Assembly: GCA_937975655.1 (NCBI GenBank)
Contig: CALJTZ010000552.1
Location: forward strand, 1-12,566
Direction: 5' to 3'
From: an uncultured Synechococcus sp.
GTDB taxonomy: Bacteria > Cyanobacteriota > Cyanobacteriia > PCC-6307 > Cyanobiaceae
Length of the DNA: 12,566 nt
Within the stretch, counting starts at the first letter, position 1, and every line of letters starts with the position of its first letter. The notes beneath the pieces were generated by a model. It did not search any database and was not told the DNA's origin. It saw nothing but the letters and a program-made list of their open reading frames with translations. Positions 1 through 7,408 of this stretch are shown here, piece by piece. A program made the translations under genes and the position numbers.

Positions 1-12
1 CTCTTCCGATCT
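1..12. other. Illumina adapter remnant at contig edge
   Basis: The first 12 bases, CTCTTCCGATCT, equal the shared 3' end of standard Illumina TruSeq adapters (GCTCTTCCGATCT). They begin exactly at base 1, as expected for untrimmed adapter at the end of an assembled contig. They should not be treated as genome sequence. The last codons of the left-edge minus-strand reading frame that fall in these bases are therefore artificial. Confidence 0.9.
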
Positions 13-449
13 ACGGTACTTTTATAGGTTTTGACCAGCGCTTGTGACGCCTGGTCCATCGCTGCCAGTAATCCAGTTCTTGCGACGGGCCACGATTTGC
101 CTTCTCTCACAAGTTCTATCTCGCTGGGTAGCGGCTTGTCGATTTTGGCTCCGAGTTCGATTAGTAGTTCTTCAAGGCCGCGTGCATAGCGATAAAGCTT
201 GGATGCTGCGTTTACTCCAAAGTGTTCAAGGACTGCCTTGTCTGAATCAGGTAGAGCTTTCCAGAAGGGATCGTCCTTGAATCGTTTGGTTAGTTCTGGC
301 GAGGAAGCGGATTGGCTATTTATGTTCTGAGCATGGCTATTCTCGCTCTGTGCTTTTAGATCTGGTGACCATCCAAATTGAGACAGGGTCGCTAGTAGCG
401 CCAGGCAGGAGTGCAGAAGGCGTTGTGTTGTGGTGTAGTGCTTGCCCAA
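13..449 (-). CDS. Partial hypothetical protein, C-terminus off the left edge
   Basis: An open minus-strand frame of about 145 codons runs from position 449 to the contig edge without a stop. The proposed start is TTG at 447-449, two codons after an in-frame TAA, with GAGAG six bases upstream as a modest ribosome binding site. A later start is possible. The N-terminus has a short hydrophobic patch (LLHSCLALLATL, residues 11-22), then a polar Ser/Asn/Gln-rich linker to about residue 55. A helical, charged region follows (PFWKALPDSDKAVLEHFG and RGLEELLIELGAKIDKPLPS). Codons such as ATA, CTA and AGA are commoner here than in the central operon, and GC is lower, so it may have a different history. 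I do not recognise the family. The composition, with Trp, Phe, His and Lys spread through it, argues for a real gene rather than a shadow frame. Confidence 0.6.
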
Positions 450-962
450 TTGTTACTCTCGCTATTTGGTTCTGTCGATCGGGATCCTTCCCTGGCCCGA
501 TTAGAGCCCTGTTATCTTGATCCTTGCCGCCTGTAGGACGAGGCTGCCGCAACTGTTTGTAGCGCCTGGCCCCCAGTGCGAGGCAACTGTCTGCCCGCCG
601 TTGCGGCCAGACAGTTGGTGCTGATCAGCCCGCCGCTGATCTCGATGCCGAGAAAGCCTGCTGTGCGAAGGTTGCTCTGGATGGGGCGCCGTGGGACTAC
701 TTGGCGGATCGGCTGTGGGATAGGAGTTCTATCGGTTGCTGTGCAGTCCAATGAAGCGGTTATTGGCCTATTTGCCTTGGCGCTCGGGAGGGACGCTAAC
801 GGAGTGCTCAGAAGTTGCTGTGCACGGGGATTGGGACGCCATAGCCCAGTTTGCGTCCGGAGCTGGCTTCGATCATCACGAGTTCGGTGCCGGGCAGAAA
901 GGCCTCGGCCCAGGTTCGAGCTCAAGGGCCTGGGCCGCGCTTTTTGGTTGGAGCCGGTGGAC

Positions 963-1130
963 TTAGTCCGTGGCGCTGGCGTCGAGGGCAAGCTGCTCCT
1001 GCAGGGGTTGAAGCTCCTGAGGGTTGAAGTACCGCTGCATCACCTCAAGGCTCTGGTTGTCCTGGGACCTTGTGCGAACTGGTGTGCGGTTCCGTGCTGA
1101 ACCAGCGCATCGCCACGGGTGCCCTGGTGG
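963..1130 (-). pseudogene. Possible tyrosine recombinase C-terminal remnant
   Basis: The minus-strand frame ending at TAA 963-965 reads NQSLEVMQRYFNPQELQPLQ. This resembles the end of tyrosine recombinases, where GHxSLEVTxRY carries the catalytic Tyr and a helix follows. Just upstream, in a different frame, the sequence reads HHQGTRGDALVQHGTAHQ, roughly where a recombinase has its His/Arg box and the helix before the GH motif. Joining the two needs a single frameshift near 1060-1080. No start codon or full domain is present, so any such gene is truncated and frameshifted. The match is by motif only, over about 25 residues, and the GH of the family motif is DN here. The fragment could belong to another family. 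Confidence 0.3.
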
Positions 1131-1140
1131 TGGGCCAGGA

Positions 1141-1569
1141 TTACAGGCCAGCCCCGACAGGGTTGTAGGTGAGGAACCGCGAGCGCGCCGCCCGGAGACG
1201 GTTAATCAGGTCTGTGGGTGAATTGGCGCCGATCGTCCAGAGCGAGCGGCACCCCTCCAAGAACTGCTGCTGCTCATGGGACATCACCTCATGACCGATG
1301 CCTGCCAGGCCGGAGGGGCCCATGCCGAGGAAGATGCCCCCGTATCAAAGCCAGCAGTCATTCCAAGGCAGGCGCCCACCGGTGTCCCCTGCGATCCGCC
1401 AGAGCATCTCCTCCTGCTTCATGTGTTGCTGCTCATCGCTAACGATGCGGGTTAGGACTTCACGGGCCTGAAAGCAGGGTGCTGTTCGCGCCAGGCTGAT
1501 CCGCTCGGCCGAATAAGGCACCCGCAGGCGGCTTGTCTTGGCAGTCGTGGTGAGCTTGGCGTGGGTCAT
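1141..1569 (-). pseudogene. Disrupted small gene or two tandem small ORFs
   Basis: From ATG 1567-1569 a frame of 74 codons reads MTHAKLTTTAKTSRLRVPYS and on to a TGA at 1345-1347. The same frame continues for 67 more codons to TAA at 1141-1143, with plausible residues on both sides of the TGA. The first half contains VSDEQQHMKQEEMLWRIAG and the second VMSHEQQQFLEGCRSLWTIG. These look like two copies of one short motif, [MV]S-x-EQQ...LW-x-I-[AG]. Either one gene has a nonsense mutation, or two related small ORFs lie end to end. Composition and GC-rich third positions favour this strand. Family not recognised. Confidence 0.35.
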
Positions 1570-1825
1570 GGTCAAGCTCAGGGCTGGTGGTGGTTCGTGC
1601 TGTGGATGAATAGGGCTGTGAGCAGGGCGGCAGCGGCTCGATCAGTGCCGCATCGAGGAGTACATGCATGGATGCCTGGATGGGGTCCATGCCGTTGGCG
1701 ACATGGGCGGTGCTCAGAGATGGAGAGAAGGTGTCCTGATGGGCATAGACGTTGTGATCGCAGAGGCATGGTTCGCGCATGAGATCCAGATCGCTGCCGA
1801 TGCGGTCGAGCTCAAAACTCTCCAT
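1570..1825 (-). pseudogene. Possible small hypothetical gene fragment
   Basis: From ATG 1823-1825 the minus strand reads MESFELDRIGSDLDLMREPC and then a plausible stretch including NVYAHQDTFSPSLSTAHVA and PIQASMHVLLDAALIEPL. After about position 1620 the residues turn low-complexity (Thr, Ser, Pro, His). The formal stop lies at 1460, inside the next minus-strand frame, so a natural end is missing. A frameshift into the downstream frame, which starts at 1569, would explain this. No ribosome binding site is visible and the family is not recognised. Confidence 0.3.
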
Positions 1826-2119
1826 GGGGCAGGTGTGTGGGTGGGCCGCGGTTTTCTCGTACCGGCAGCTGGTGGGTGATTCCGGCTGGTGGAGCAGGTG
1901 AGGTTGGGCGCGGATCGTTGCAGGATTTGGATAACGGCCAGGTGTCACTTCGTTGCACAGGCGTCGTGTTGCCAGGCAAGAAGAACGGCAGACAGCACGG
2001 CTGTGGTTTGGCAAGGTGTGTGTGGCTTCCTTTGTTCGTTGGCTACGAGCTACCGCCACCTGCAGCTGCTCAAGGCCAGCTCCGGGCCTGGTTCCCGGAG
2101 CGCTGTCGTCATCGCTCAG

Positions 2120-2125
2120 AAGGAG
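2120..2125 (+). promoter_or_regulatory. Ribosome binding site deciding the operon start
   Basis: AAGGAG lies six bases before GTG 2132-2134. The same frame is open upstream to about 1889, but the residues there are Cys/Ser/Arg-rich and unlike protein, while good protein sequence begins at this GTG. The site therefore sets the start of the first operon gene. Confidence 0.7.
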
Positions 2126-2131
2126 CTGCCA

Positions 2132-3337
2132 GTGGCCGTCGATGCGGCAGAGCGTCATGGGCTCGATGACCCCACGCCTGCCGGAAATCGGCTGCTGCTG
2201 GCGGCTTGTGGCGAGGGCGATGACGGGGCGTTTTTATGCCTGCGCTGCCTGGTCAGCGAGCCCCTGGAGCAGAAGATCCGTGCGATCTTCCGGGAACGGG
2301 GCCATGAGCACGGCCTCGATCTGGTGACCCTGGCGAGCTTTGCGCTGGATGATCGCGGTGAGCCGTTGTCCTTTGCTGCGCTCAAGGCCCTGCCGGAAGC
2401 AAGGGTGCGGCCGTTCACTGCCCAGGTGATCTGCAGTTATGAGCCAGGCAAAGGCGCGGATTTCCCCTATTGGGCACGCACCAAGATCCAGGCGAGCAAT
2501 GAGCTCAAGGCCTACCTGCGTGAGCACGGGGTTCTGCTGATCTCGACATGGGCCTTGCTGGCCGACAGCAGCTCTAAGCGCGTTCAGGAAGCGCTCGCGT
2601 TGTTTGGCATGGCCGCCATCACGGTTGATCGTGGGGTGGCTCTGCACAGGTCCTATCGCGAGGCGTATGGCCCTGCCAAGCAACGCCATGTGGAGTGCAC
2701 CGGTAAGCAGTCGGGTTGGGAGCCTGATGATGCGTTCCTCTCGCACATCTCACCCGAGCAGTCCGCAGTTGACACGCGTGATCAGCTGCGGGCGATGGAT
2801 CAGGCGATCCGCCGGCTGCTGACTCAGCGCGGGATGGCGAGCTTGGAGGCGCTCGCCGAGCAGGGCCTGGAACCGGTCTGTTACGGAGACCTGGATCAGG
2901 CGATTGAGGCCGGAGCGGCGGATGAAGCGTCAGAGCAGTTGGCGGCGATTCGGGCGGCCCTCAATCGGGCCTGTGAACCTCAGGTGCGCGCTGCGTTGGA
3001 AGCCGATCGGTTGAAGTGGGTCAAGTCACCCGACCGAGCTCAGGCCTGGCGCCTGTATGGCGATGGCGCCGGGCAACGGTCTATTGCTGAGTCAACTGGC
3101 AAAGGTAAGGCCTGGGTGAGCAAGCTGCTGCAAGAAAAGCAACTGTCGACGCTGATTGCCACGGCAGCGGCGCTGGAGCTCAAGCGGTTGCCGGCCTTTG
3201 CTTCTGTGGGCTCGTCCGTGGAGGGAGTGGAGCGTCTGGTGGAGGCACTGAGGAATCACCTAATCACTCCGGAACGAGAGGGTGAGAGCGCCCCGTTGCG
3301 GAGTGCCGTTGCCCGCGTGCTTGCCGCCTTGAGCTGA
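2132..3337 (+). CDS. Divergent sigma-70-like transcription factor
   Basis: The protein has 401 residues from GTG 2132. Residues about 93-181 match the region 2-like core of a cyanobacterial sigma-like family: SYEPGKGADFPYWARTKI (102-119), then ISTWALLADSSSKRVQEAL (137-155) and a conserved-looking YREAY near 179. Residues about 305-337 (AWRLYGDGAGQRSIAESTGK and VSKLLQEK) look like a region 4 helix-turn-helix in the position where relatives carry the LYY...TQQQIA...VSRRL motif. Predicted role: cytosolic DNA-binding transcription factor, perhaps directing RNA polymerase to a small regulon. The middle part (about 195-290) is variable and helical. Its stop overlaps the next start (TGATG), so translation is coupled to the DUF1822-like gene. 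Whether it truly binds core polymerase cannot be seen. The family call is from remembered motifs, and the start from the ribosome binding site. Confidence 0.75.
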   Translation: MAVDAAERHGLDDPTPAGNRLLLAACGEGDDGAFLCLRCLVSEPLEQKIRAIFRERGHEHGLDLVTLASFALDDRGEPLSFAALKALPEARVRPFTAQVICSYEPGKGADFPYWARTKIQASNELKAYLREHGVLLISTWALLADSSSKRVQEALALFGMAAITVDRGVALHRSYREAYGPAKQRHVECTGKQSGWEPDDAFLSHISPEQSAVDTRDQLRAMDQAIRRLLTQRGMASLEALAEQGLEPVCYGDLDQAIEAGAADEASEQLAAIRAALNRACEPQVRAALEADRLKWVKSPDRAQAWRLYGDGAGQRSIAESTGKGKAWVSKLLQEKQLSTLIATAAALELKRLPAFASVGSSVEGVERLVEALRNHLITPEREGESAPLRSAVARVLAALS

Positions 3338-4356
3338 TGACCGGATCCGCCTTGCCCGAACCGCTTGAAACCCTGGCGATGCCGGATGAGGCGATCGCTG
3401 TTGAGAATTGGCAGCGCCGCCGCAGTGCCCGTGAGCTCGCGGTGACGGCGTTGCAGCAGGCGTTGCGTGAGCGGCGGTTACCCCTGCCACTGGGTCCGGA
3501 GTTGGATCTAAAGAATCCGGAGCGCCTGCTGAGTCTGAACCGGTTCAGCGTCCAGCTGGTGATCGGTGGCATGACCAGTGATCAGCTTGACGTGCCGCTG
3601 GCGGCCTGGCAGCAGGAGGCGAGTGCTCCGCAGCTGCTGCTGGCGGTGCTTGTGGACGAGGAGAGCGGCGTGGTGCACGTGCCTGGAACGCTGACTGCGG
3701 AAGAACTCCAGGGCGTTGTTCAAAGACAGGGATGGAGCCCCGAGCGCGGTCCGCTGGCCCTGGAGGTCGATCATTTTTTTGGTGGTGTCGATCGGTTGCT
3801 GACGCTGGTGCAGCTGATGGAGCCGGCCGCCCTGCCGCGGCTGACGCTGGTGCCCGCATCTGGTGCGCCTGTGATTCAGGCCGGCGCTGCGTCTGTAATC
3901 GATTGGCTGCGCGGTCAGCTTGATGCGGCCTTGCTGGGCCTGGGGGGCGAACTGGTCCCGGTGAGCGCTGGCGCCTTCCGCACTGTCTCGGTGGCGGTTG
4001 ATGCGTCTGATCAGGCACTGTCGCTGGTCACGATTCCCCTTGGCCTCTCCGGCGAACAGCTGGTGAGCGGCGAGGGGGCCAGTCGCTGTGTGCGGCGTTT
4101 TCAGTTGACATTGATTGCTACCGGAGTGGAGCAGCCGAATGGCCTGCTTTTGCGGTTGAGTAGCGCGGTGCCAGGAGCCCTGTTGCCGGATGGACTGGAG
4201 CTGGGGGCGCAGCAGGGCAGTCACCAGCAGGTGGTGAGGACCTCAGGGGATATGGAGCTGGCGTTGAGCTTCCGCGGCCGGGATTTGTCGACGGTCACCC
4301 TGCGTTACGGCGATGGGCCTGAGGTATCCCTGCCGCCGTTGCAGTTGCCGGCGTGA
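3337..4356 (+). CDS. DUF1822-like protein
   Basis: The protein has 339 residues. ATG 3337 shares its A with the TGA of the sigma-like gene. Residues about 66-125 carry the clearest family features: a LNRFSVQLVI segment, DVPLAAWQ (85-92), then LLAVLVDEESGVVHVPGTLT (101-120) followed by AEEL. This resembles the DUF1822 core, in which a VPxxW motif is followed by a strand-rich block of the type YLAVxVxxxxGxVxVxGYxTHxxL. A later segment (about 135-190) with FGGVDRLLTLVQLMEP and PRLTLVPASG fits the family's second half. There is no signal peptide or membrane helix, so it is probably cytosolic. The family's biochemical function is unknown. Its fixed place between sigma-like and CHAT genes suggests an adaptor or regulator of the CHAT-CHASE2 protein. 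The GTGA overlap with the next gene supports production in fixed ratio. Confidence 0.7.
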   Translation: MTGSALPEPLETLAMPDEAIAVENWQRRRSARELAVTALQQALRERRLPLPLGPELDLKNPERLLSLNRFSVQLVIGGMTSDQLDVPLAAWQQEASAPQLLLAVLVDEESGVVHVPGTLTAEELQGVVQRQGWSPERGPLALEVDHFFGGVDRLLTLVQLMEPAALPRLTLVPASGAPVIQAGAASVIDWLRGQLDAALLGLGGELVPVSAGAFRTVSVAVDASDQALSLVTIPLGLSGEQLVSGEGASRCVRRFQLTLIATGVEQPNGLLLRLSSAVPGALLPDGLELGAQQGSHQQVVRTSGDMELALSFRGRDLSTVTLRYGDGPEVSLPPLQLPA

Positions 4357-6497
4357 GCAAGCCTGTGATCGATCTGCAAGTACAAAAGCAGCAGAGCGGT
4401 GGTGGTGTGACCGTTTTCGTGGTCACGCCATCGTCGCAGGAGAGCGCGGTGCTGGAGTCTCCCTCAGAGGCGCTGGAGTGGCAGGCGGAATGGCGGCGTC
4501 AGTTCCTGGCGTTTCACGATCCCGCTGCCGCGGCCGTGAGCGCTGATGCGGTGCGTGATTTCTCCGCTGGTGTGCGCCGGGCCCTGGCGGCGTGGCTGGA
4601 GCAGAACGGATGCACACGGATACGGCAGGCGTTGCTGGAGCAGCCGGACCTACCGGTGCGTCTGCGGATTGAGGGGGAGGCCAGTGGTGCACTGGAGCGG
4701 TTGCCGTGGGAGCAGTTGCTACCGGCTCGGTCCTTATGGCGCCTGCAACCACTGCGGCGCGGGGCAACGGCCACCCAGAAGACGTTCCGCGCCCGGCGGC
4801 CGCGGTTGCTGCTTGTGGTGGGCGATGAGGGTGGTCTGCGTCTGGATACCGAGGTTCAGCGCCTGGAGAGCCTGCAGAGCAGCCGGCGAGTCGTCTTGAA
4901 GGTGTTGCGGGGGCGGGATTGCACGTTGTCGGCCCTGCGCAATGCCCTGCTGGATGGAGCCGGTTGGGATGGGTTGCTCTTCCTGGGGCATTCAGAAGCC
5001 GATCCCAATGGCGGCGGTCGCCTGCACCTGGGGGATGGCAGCTGGGTGGGTGCAGCGGGCCTGGTGCATGAACTGGGTCAGGCGGTGGAGAAGGGATTGC
5101 GGTTGGCCTTGTTCAACAGCTGCAGTGGTTTGGATCTCGCCAGAAGCAGCGTGGAGGCGGGAGTGGAGTGGGCCCTGTGCTTCCGGGAGCCGGTGCCCTG
5201 CCATGCCGCATCGCTGGCCTTCTGCGCGCTGCTGAGTGCCCTGGAGAAGGGTGAGGAGCTGCAGTCGGCAGTGCGATCCGTAAGAGCTGCCCTGGCTGCT
5301 GAGAGCAAGGCTGTGGGAGCGGAGCTGCTGCTTAGCCTGGTCGGTTCGCCATTGGCTCAGGACTTCCGGCTGCCATTGCGTAAGCGCAAGCAATTTGTGT
5401 TGCGCTTGTCGCGTTCGACTCCGCTGCAGGCGCTCCTGGCGGGAGCGTTGGTCGCGCTGGGCGGGGTTGCCGATGTGGATTCGGCCAATCCGGTGAGTAG
5501 CTACTTGCTGGATCGCCGGCTGTATGTGCAGCGCCAGTGGAGGCGATTGAGTGATCAGCCGGGGCCAGCTGGTGCCGCGTTGCAGGTGCTGGTTCTCGAT
5601 CAGCGCACTGCTGCCGGAATGGGTGCTCAAGAGACGCCAGGGCGTGTGTCTCGTGATCTGCTCGCGAAGGTTCTGCAGGCCATACCGGCGGAACAGGTGC
5701 CCAAGGTGGGCCTGGATGTGGTGCTCGATGAGCAGGCGCCGTTCACCGCGGAGCTGACCAGAGTGATCCTGCAGCAGGAGAGACCGCTTGTGTTTGCGGG
5801 CTATTTCGGCGAACAGGTCGATGGCCGCCGAGTTGGTTTGAGTTCGCTGCCGCTTCCGGTGCTGCAGCGGGCGGGTCTGCAGGCCAGGAACCTGGCTACC
5901 GGTACACCGGCTGTCTCTGGAGAGCTCAAGTGGGTGCCGCTCCAGCTGTGGGCGCCGATTGATGCGACGAACTTCGCGGGGAGCCTGTCGATCGTGCCCA
6001 GGCCCTTGATGCCGGCGGATGCGGTGATCGATTGGTCGATCGACTGGCGGCCATTGCTGCGGCGCGTGGAGTTCACCGAGCTGGCCCGACTGAAGACCCC
6101 GGCTCTGGTAGTGGGCACCGACGGCAGCCTGGACCGTGATGGTGATGATCTGTTTGCAGCACCGGGTGCGATGGATCCTGCGCTGACGCAGATCTGGCAG
6201 GGGGCTGAGCGCAAGCTTCCTGGTGTGCTGGTGCAGGCAGTGCTGGCTCAGAGCCTGAGCCTGGGGCATTGGCTCAGGCCGGCATCTGCGGCCATGGCAA
6301 CGGCCCTGAGCGCGGGTGTGGGGGTGGTGCTAGCGGCGGCCGTGGCAGACCAGCGGCGGCGGATGTTGTGGCTTGCGGGGATCATTGTCCTGTCCCTGCC
6401 GTTGGGCCTGCAAGTTGCTGTCGGCTCGCTTTGGCTGGTGCCCTTGGTCCTGCCCTTGACAGCCTTGACCGGGAGTGCCCTGGTACGCCGTGATTGA
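4353..6497 (+). CDS. CHAT-CHASE2 membrane protein, predicted caspase-like protease
   Basis: The protein has 714 residues, starting at GTG 4353, which overlaps the previous stop by four bases. Residues 1-145 contain the LPWEQLL motif (117-123) typical of the entry into CHAT domains. The CHAT domain spans about 150-335. It keeps the catalytic pair, His213 in FLGHSE and Cys257 in FNSCSGLDLA, so protease activity is predicted. A hydrophobic segment (about 357-372) then leads into a CHASE2-type sensor region (about 375-640). That region includes LQVLVLDQ (410-416), PKVGLDVVLDE (450-460) and the closing LPGVLVQAV...LSLGHWLRP (622-643). Two or three membrane helices end the protein (about 645-665, 670-688, 690-709). 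Expected topology: cytosolic CHAT, extracytoplasmic CHASE2, membrane-anchored. The likely role is to sense an envelope or external signal and activate proteolysis of a cytosolic partner. The substrate is unknown; the co-encoded sigma-like or DUF1822-like protein is the natural candidate by context only. Confidence 0.85.
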   Translation: MSKPVIDLQVQKQQSGGGVTVFVVTPSSQESAVLESPSEALEWQAEWRRQFLAFHDPAAAAVSADAVRDFSAGVRRALAAWLEQNGCTRIRQALLEQPDLPVRLRIEGEASGALERLPWEQLLPARSLWRLQPLRRGATATQKTFRARRPRLLLVVGDEGGLRLDTEVQRLESLQSSRRVVLKVLRGRDCTLSALRNALLDGAGWDGLLFLGHSEADPNGGGRLHLGDGSWVGAAGLVHELGQAVEKGLRLALFNSCSGLDLARSSVEAGVEWALCFREPVPCHAASLAFCALLSALEKGEELQSAVRSVRAALAAESKAVGAELLLSLVGSPLAQDFRLPLRKRKQFVLRLSRSTPLQALLAGALVALGGVADVDSANPVSSYLLDRRLYVQRQWRRLSDQPGPAGAALQVLVLDQRTAAGMGAQETPGRVSRDLLAKVLQAIPAEQVPKVGLDVVLDEQAPFTAELTRVILQQERPLVFAGYFGEQVDGRRVGLSSLPLPVLQRAGLQARNLATGTPAVSGELKWVPLQLWAPIDATNFAGSLSIVPRPLMPADAVIDWSIDWRPLLRRVEFTELARLKTPALVVGTDGSLDRDGDDLFAAPGAMDPALTQIWQGAERKLPGVLVQAVLAQSLSLGHWLRPASAAMATALSAGVGVVLAAAVADQRRRMLWLAGIIVLSLPLGLQVAVGSLWLVPLVLPLTALTGSALVRRD

Positions 6498-6504
6498 TCA
6501 GCCC

Positions 6505-7179
6505 ATGAACCGACTGATGCGCGATTGCTTCAAGGCTCTGCTAGCCAGTGCTGTCCTGTCGGGCACTTTGCTGATCTCGCCCGCCATGGCCGAGACCGCG
6601 AAGCCGACGCTGCTGCAGAGGATTCGGGCATTGATCGGCCTGAACCGTCCGATTGCGGCTGGTGGCAGCCGCAGCGGCAATGGTCCGGCGGTGTGCATGA
6701 TCACACCCCGCACGGAGATTGATCAGAAGGATCAGGCGCAGGCGGTGGTGCCCCTGCCCCGGCCGACGATCCTGGCGGCGGGTCCGCTGAACGAGGTGCG
6801 GATCGATCGAAACGGCAAACCGGTGTGGCGCCAGCGTGCATCCTCGACGCAGGCGATTGAGGGACCGATCAGCTGGCCGATCGAACCGATCAAGCCGGGT
6901 GAAAACCTGACGCTGCTTCTACGGCCTCGTGGCGCGTCCGGCGGTGATTTCGCGGTGATCCATCTGACGGGCGCCGCGGCCGCTGAGATGAGCACGAACG
7001 AGGCGCTGACAGCCCGACTGGGTGTGGATGCTGCGGCATGGCTACAGGCCGTGGAAGGTGCCCTGGATCGTGATCAGGTTGCGCTGGCTTGGGCACTGCT
7101 GTTTGCGCCCCAGGACCCGCGCTCTCAGGAATTGGATGACCTGCGGCGTGAGGTGTTTAGTCGAGGTTGTCGCGACTAA
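6505..7179 (+). CDS. Secreted DUF928-like protein
   Basis: The protein has 224 residues from ATG 6505, seven bases after the CHAT-CHASE2 stop. The frame is open further upstream to 6475, but this ATG places a clean signal peptide at the N-terminus: positive MNRLMRDCFK, a hydrophobic core and an AMA cleavage site near residue 29. The mature part begins with TAKPTLLQRIRALIGL, then a GGSRSGNGPAVC segment and PLPRPTILAAGPL. The following strand-rich middle ends in NLTLLLRPRG and FAVIHLTGA, and the C-terminus is helical. The Gly/Ser-rich, Arg, Cys entry followed by a beta-rich domain fits DUF928 proteins, which I remember in the same operons. The similarity is weak, so the family name is tentative. 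It is probably periplasmic and could be the extracytoplasmic partner or ligand carrier of the CHASE2 region. Confidence 0.7.
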   Translation: MNRLMRDCFKALLASAVLSGTLLISPAMAETAKPTLLQRIRALIGLNRPIAAGGSRSGNGPAVCMITPRTEIDQKDQAQAVVPLPRPTILAAGPLNEVRIDRNGKPVWRQRASSTQAIEGPISWPIEPIKPGENLTLLLRPRGASGGDFAVIHLTGAAAAEMSTNEALTARLGVDAAAWLQAVEGALDRDQVALAWALLFAPQDPRSQELDDLRREVFSRGCRD

Positions 7180-7181
7180 AC
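7155..7181 (+). promoter_or_regulatory. Perfect 9-bp hairpin or operator before the toxin-antitoxin pair
   Basis: GTTTAGTCG (7155-7163) and CGACTAAAC (7173-7181) form a perfect 9-bp inverted repeat with a 9-base loop. It spans the stop codon of the DUF928-like gene (7177-7179) and ends two bases before the antitoxin ATG at 7184. VapBC-type complexes commonly bind inverted repeats just upstream of their own genes, so an operator is a reasonable reading. As RNA it could instead limit read-through translation from the upstream operon. No T-run follows, so it is not a standard terminator. Confidence 0.5.
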
Positions 7182-7183
7182 TG

Positions 7184-7408
7184 ATGCTCCAAGCTGCACC
7201 AGTTGTGACCAGCGCTCCTTCATTGCAGAAGCGGCTCGAGCGGCTGACGCCCGAGCAGCGTTCGCATGTGGCCCGAGTTGTGGCGGGTCTTGAGCAGGTT
7301 GGTGCGCTTCGGTCGGGTCAGCCACGTCAGCCCGGTGGTCTGCAGGGTGCGATGCACACCCATGACGATTTCGATGCGCCGCTTGATGAGACGTTCCTGC
7401 AGCCTTGA
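7184..7408 (+). CDS. VapB/DUF2281-like antitoxin
   Basis: The protein has 74 residues from ATG 7184, four bases after the previous stop. The frame extends upstream to 7022, but that part reads as Trp/Arg/Cys-rich shadow. Residues 14-38 (LQKRLERLTPEQRSHVARVV and following) form the amphipathic N-terminal helix seen in DUF2281-type antitoxins. The C-terminal GGLQGAMHTHDDFDAPLDET (51-70) matches the G-L-x-G...DDFDAPLxxF tail that such antitoxins insert into their PIN toxin. Its stop overlaps the toxin start as TTGA, the usual tight antitoxin-toxin arrangement. Role: bind and silence the downstream PIN nuclease, and repress the pair. No N-terminal DNA-binding fold is clear in this short protein. 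Confidence 0.75.
   Translation: MLQAAPVVTSAPSLQKRLERLTPEQRSHVARVVAGLEQVGALRSGQPRQPGGLQGAMHTHDDFDAPLDETFLQP

Larger units (their letters stand above)
450..2131. other. Gene-poor region with minus-strand gene remnants
   Basis: No intact, convincing gene is visible in this 1.7-kb stretch. The long open frames on both strands are mostly Arg/Ser/Pro-rich or Cys/Trp-rich and look like GC-driven shadows. Within it, short minus-strand segments read like real protein but change frame or hit stops: about 808-921, 963-1130, 1141-1569 and 1570-1825. These have their own entries where they say something. The piece at 808-921 contains GTELVMIEASSGRKLGYG and ends at TGA (808-810). From 450 to 800 nothing can be supported beyond the upstream region of the left-edge gene. 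The last 300 bases must hold the promoter of the plus-strand operon, but no good -35/-10 pair stands out. Confidence 0.5.

Noticed and set aside
337..552. 71-residue minus-strand open frame
   Set aside because: It overlaps the better left-edge frame in another register, and its composition (Arg, Pro, Gln, Ser) is shadow-like.
512..991. 159-residue minus-strand open frame
   Set aside because: Dominated by Arg, Ser, Pro, Thr and Gln. It is out of frame with the more protein-like fragment ending at 808 and shows no ribosome binding site.
576..1100. 174-residue plus-strand open frame
   Set aside because: It is rich in Arg, Cys, Trp and Leu with no domain-like pattern. The opposite strand carries pieces that read better as protein.
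1889..2131. N-terminal extension of the sigma-like gene
   Set aside because: The residues are Cys/Ser/Arg-rich and unlike protein, and a good ribosome binding site and GTG at 2132 mark the real start.
3391..3398. GCGATCGC, the cyanobacterial HIP1 octamer
   Set aside because: I noticed only one copy in the window, so it adds little to the organism call.
4992..6269. 425-residue minus-strand open frame
   Set aside because: It lies wholly opposite the CHAT-CHASE2 gene and is Gln/Arg/His-rich, as expected for the antisense of a GC-rich coding sequence.
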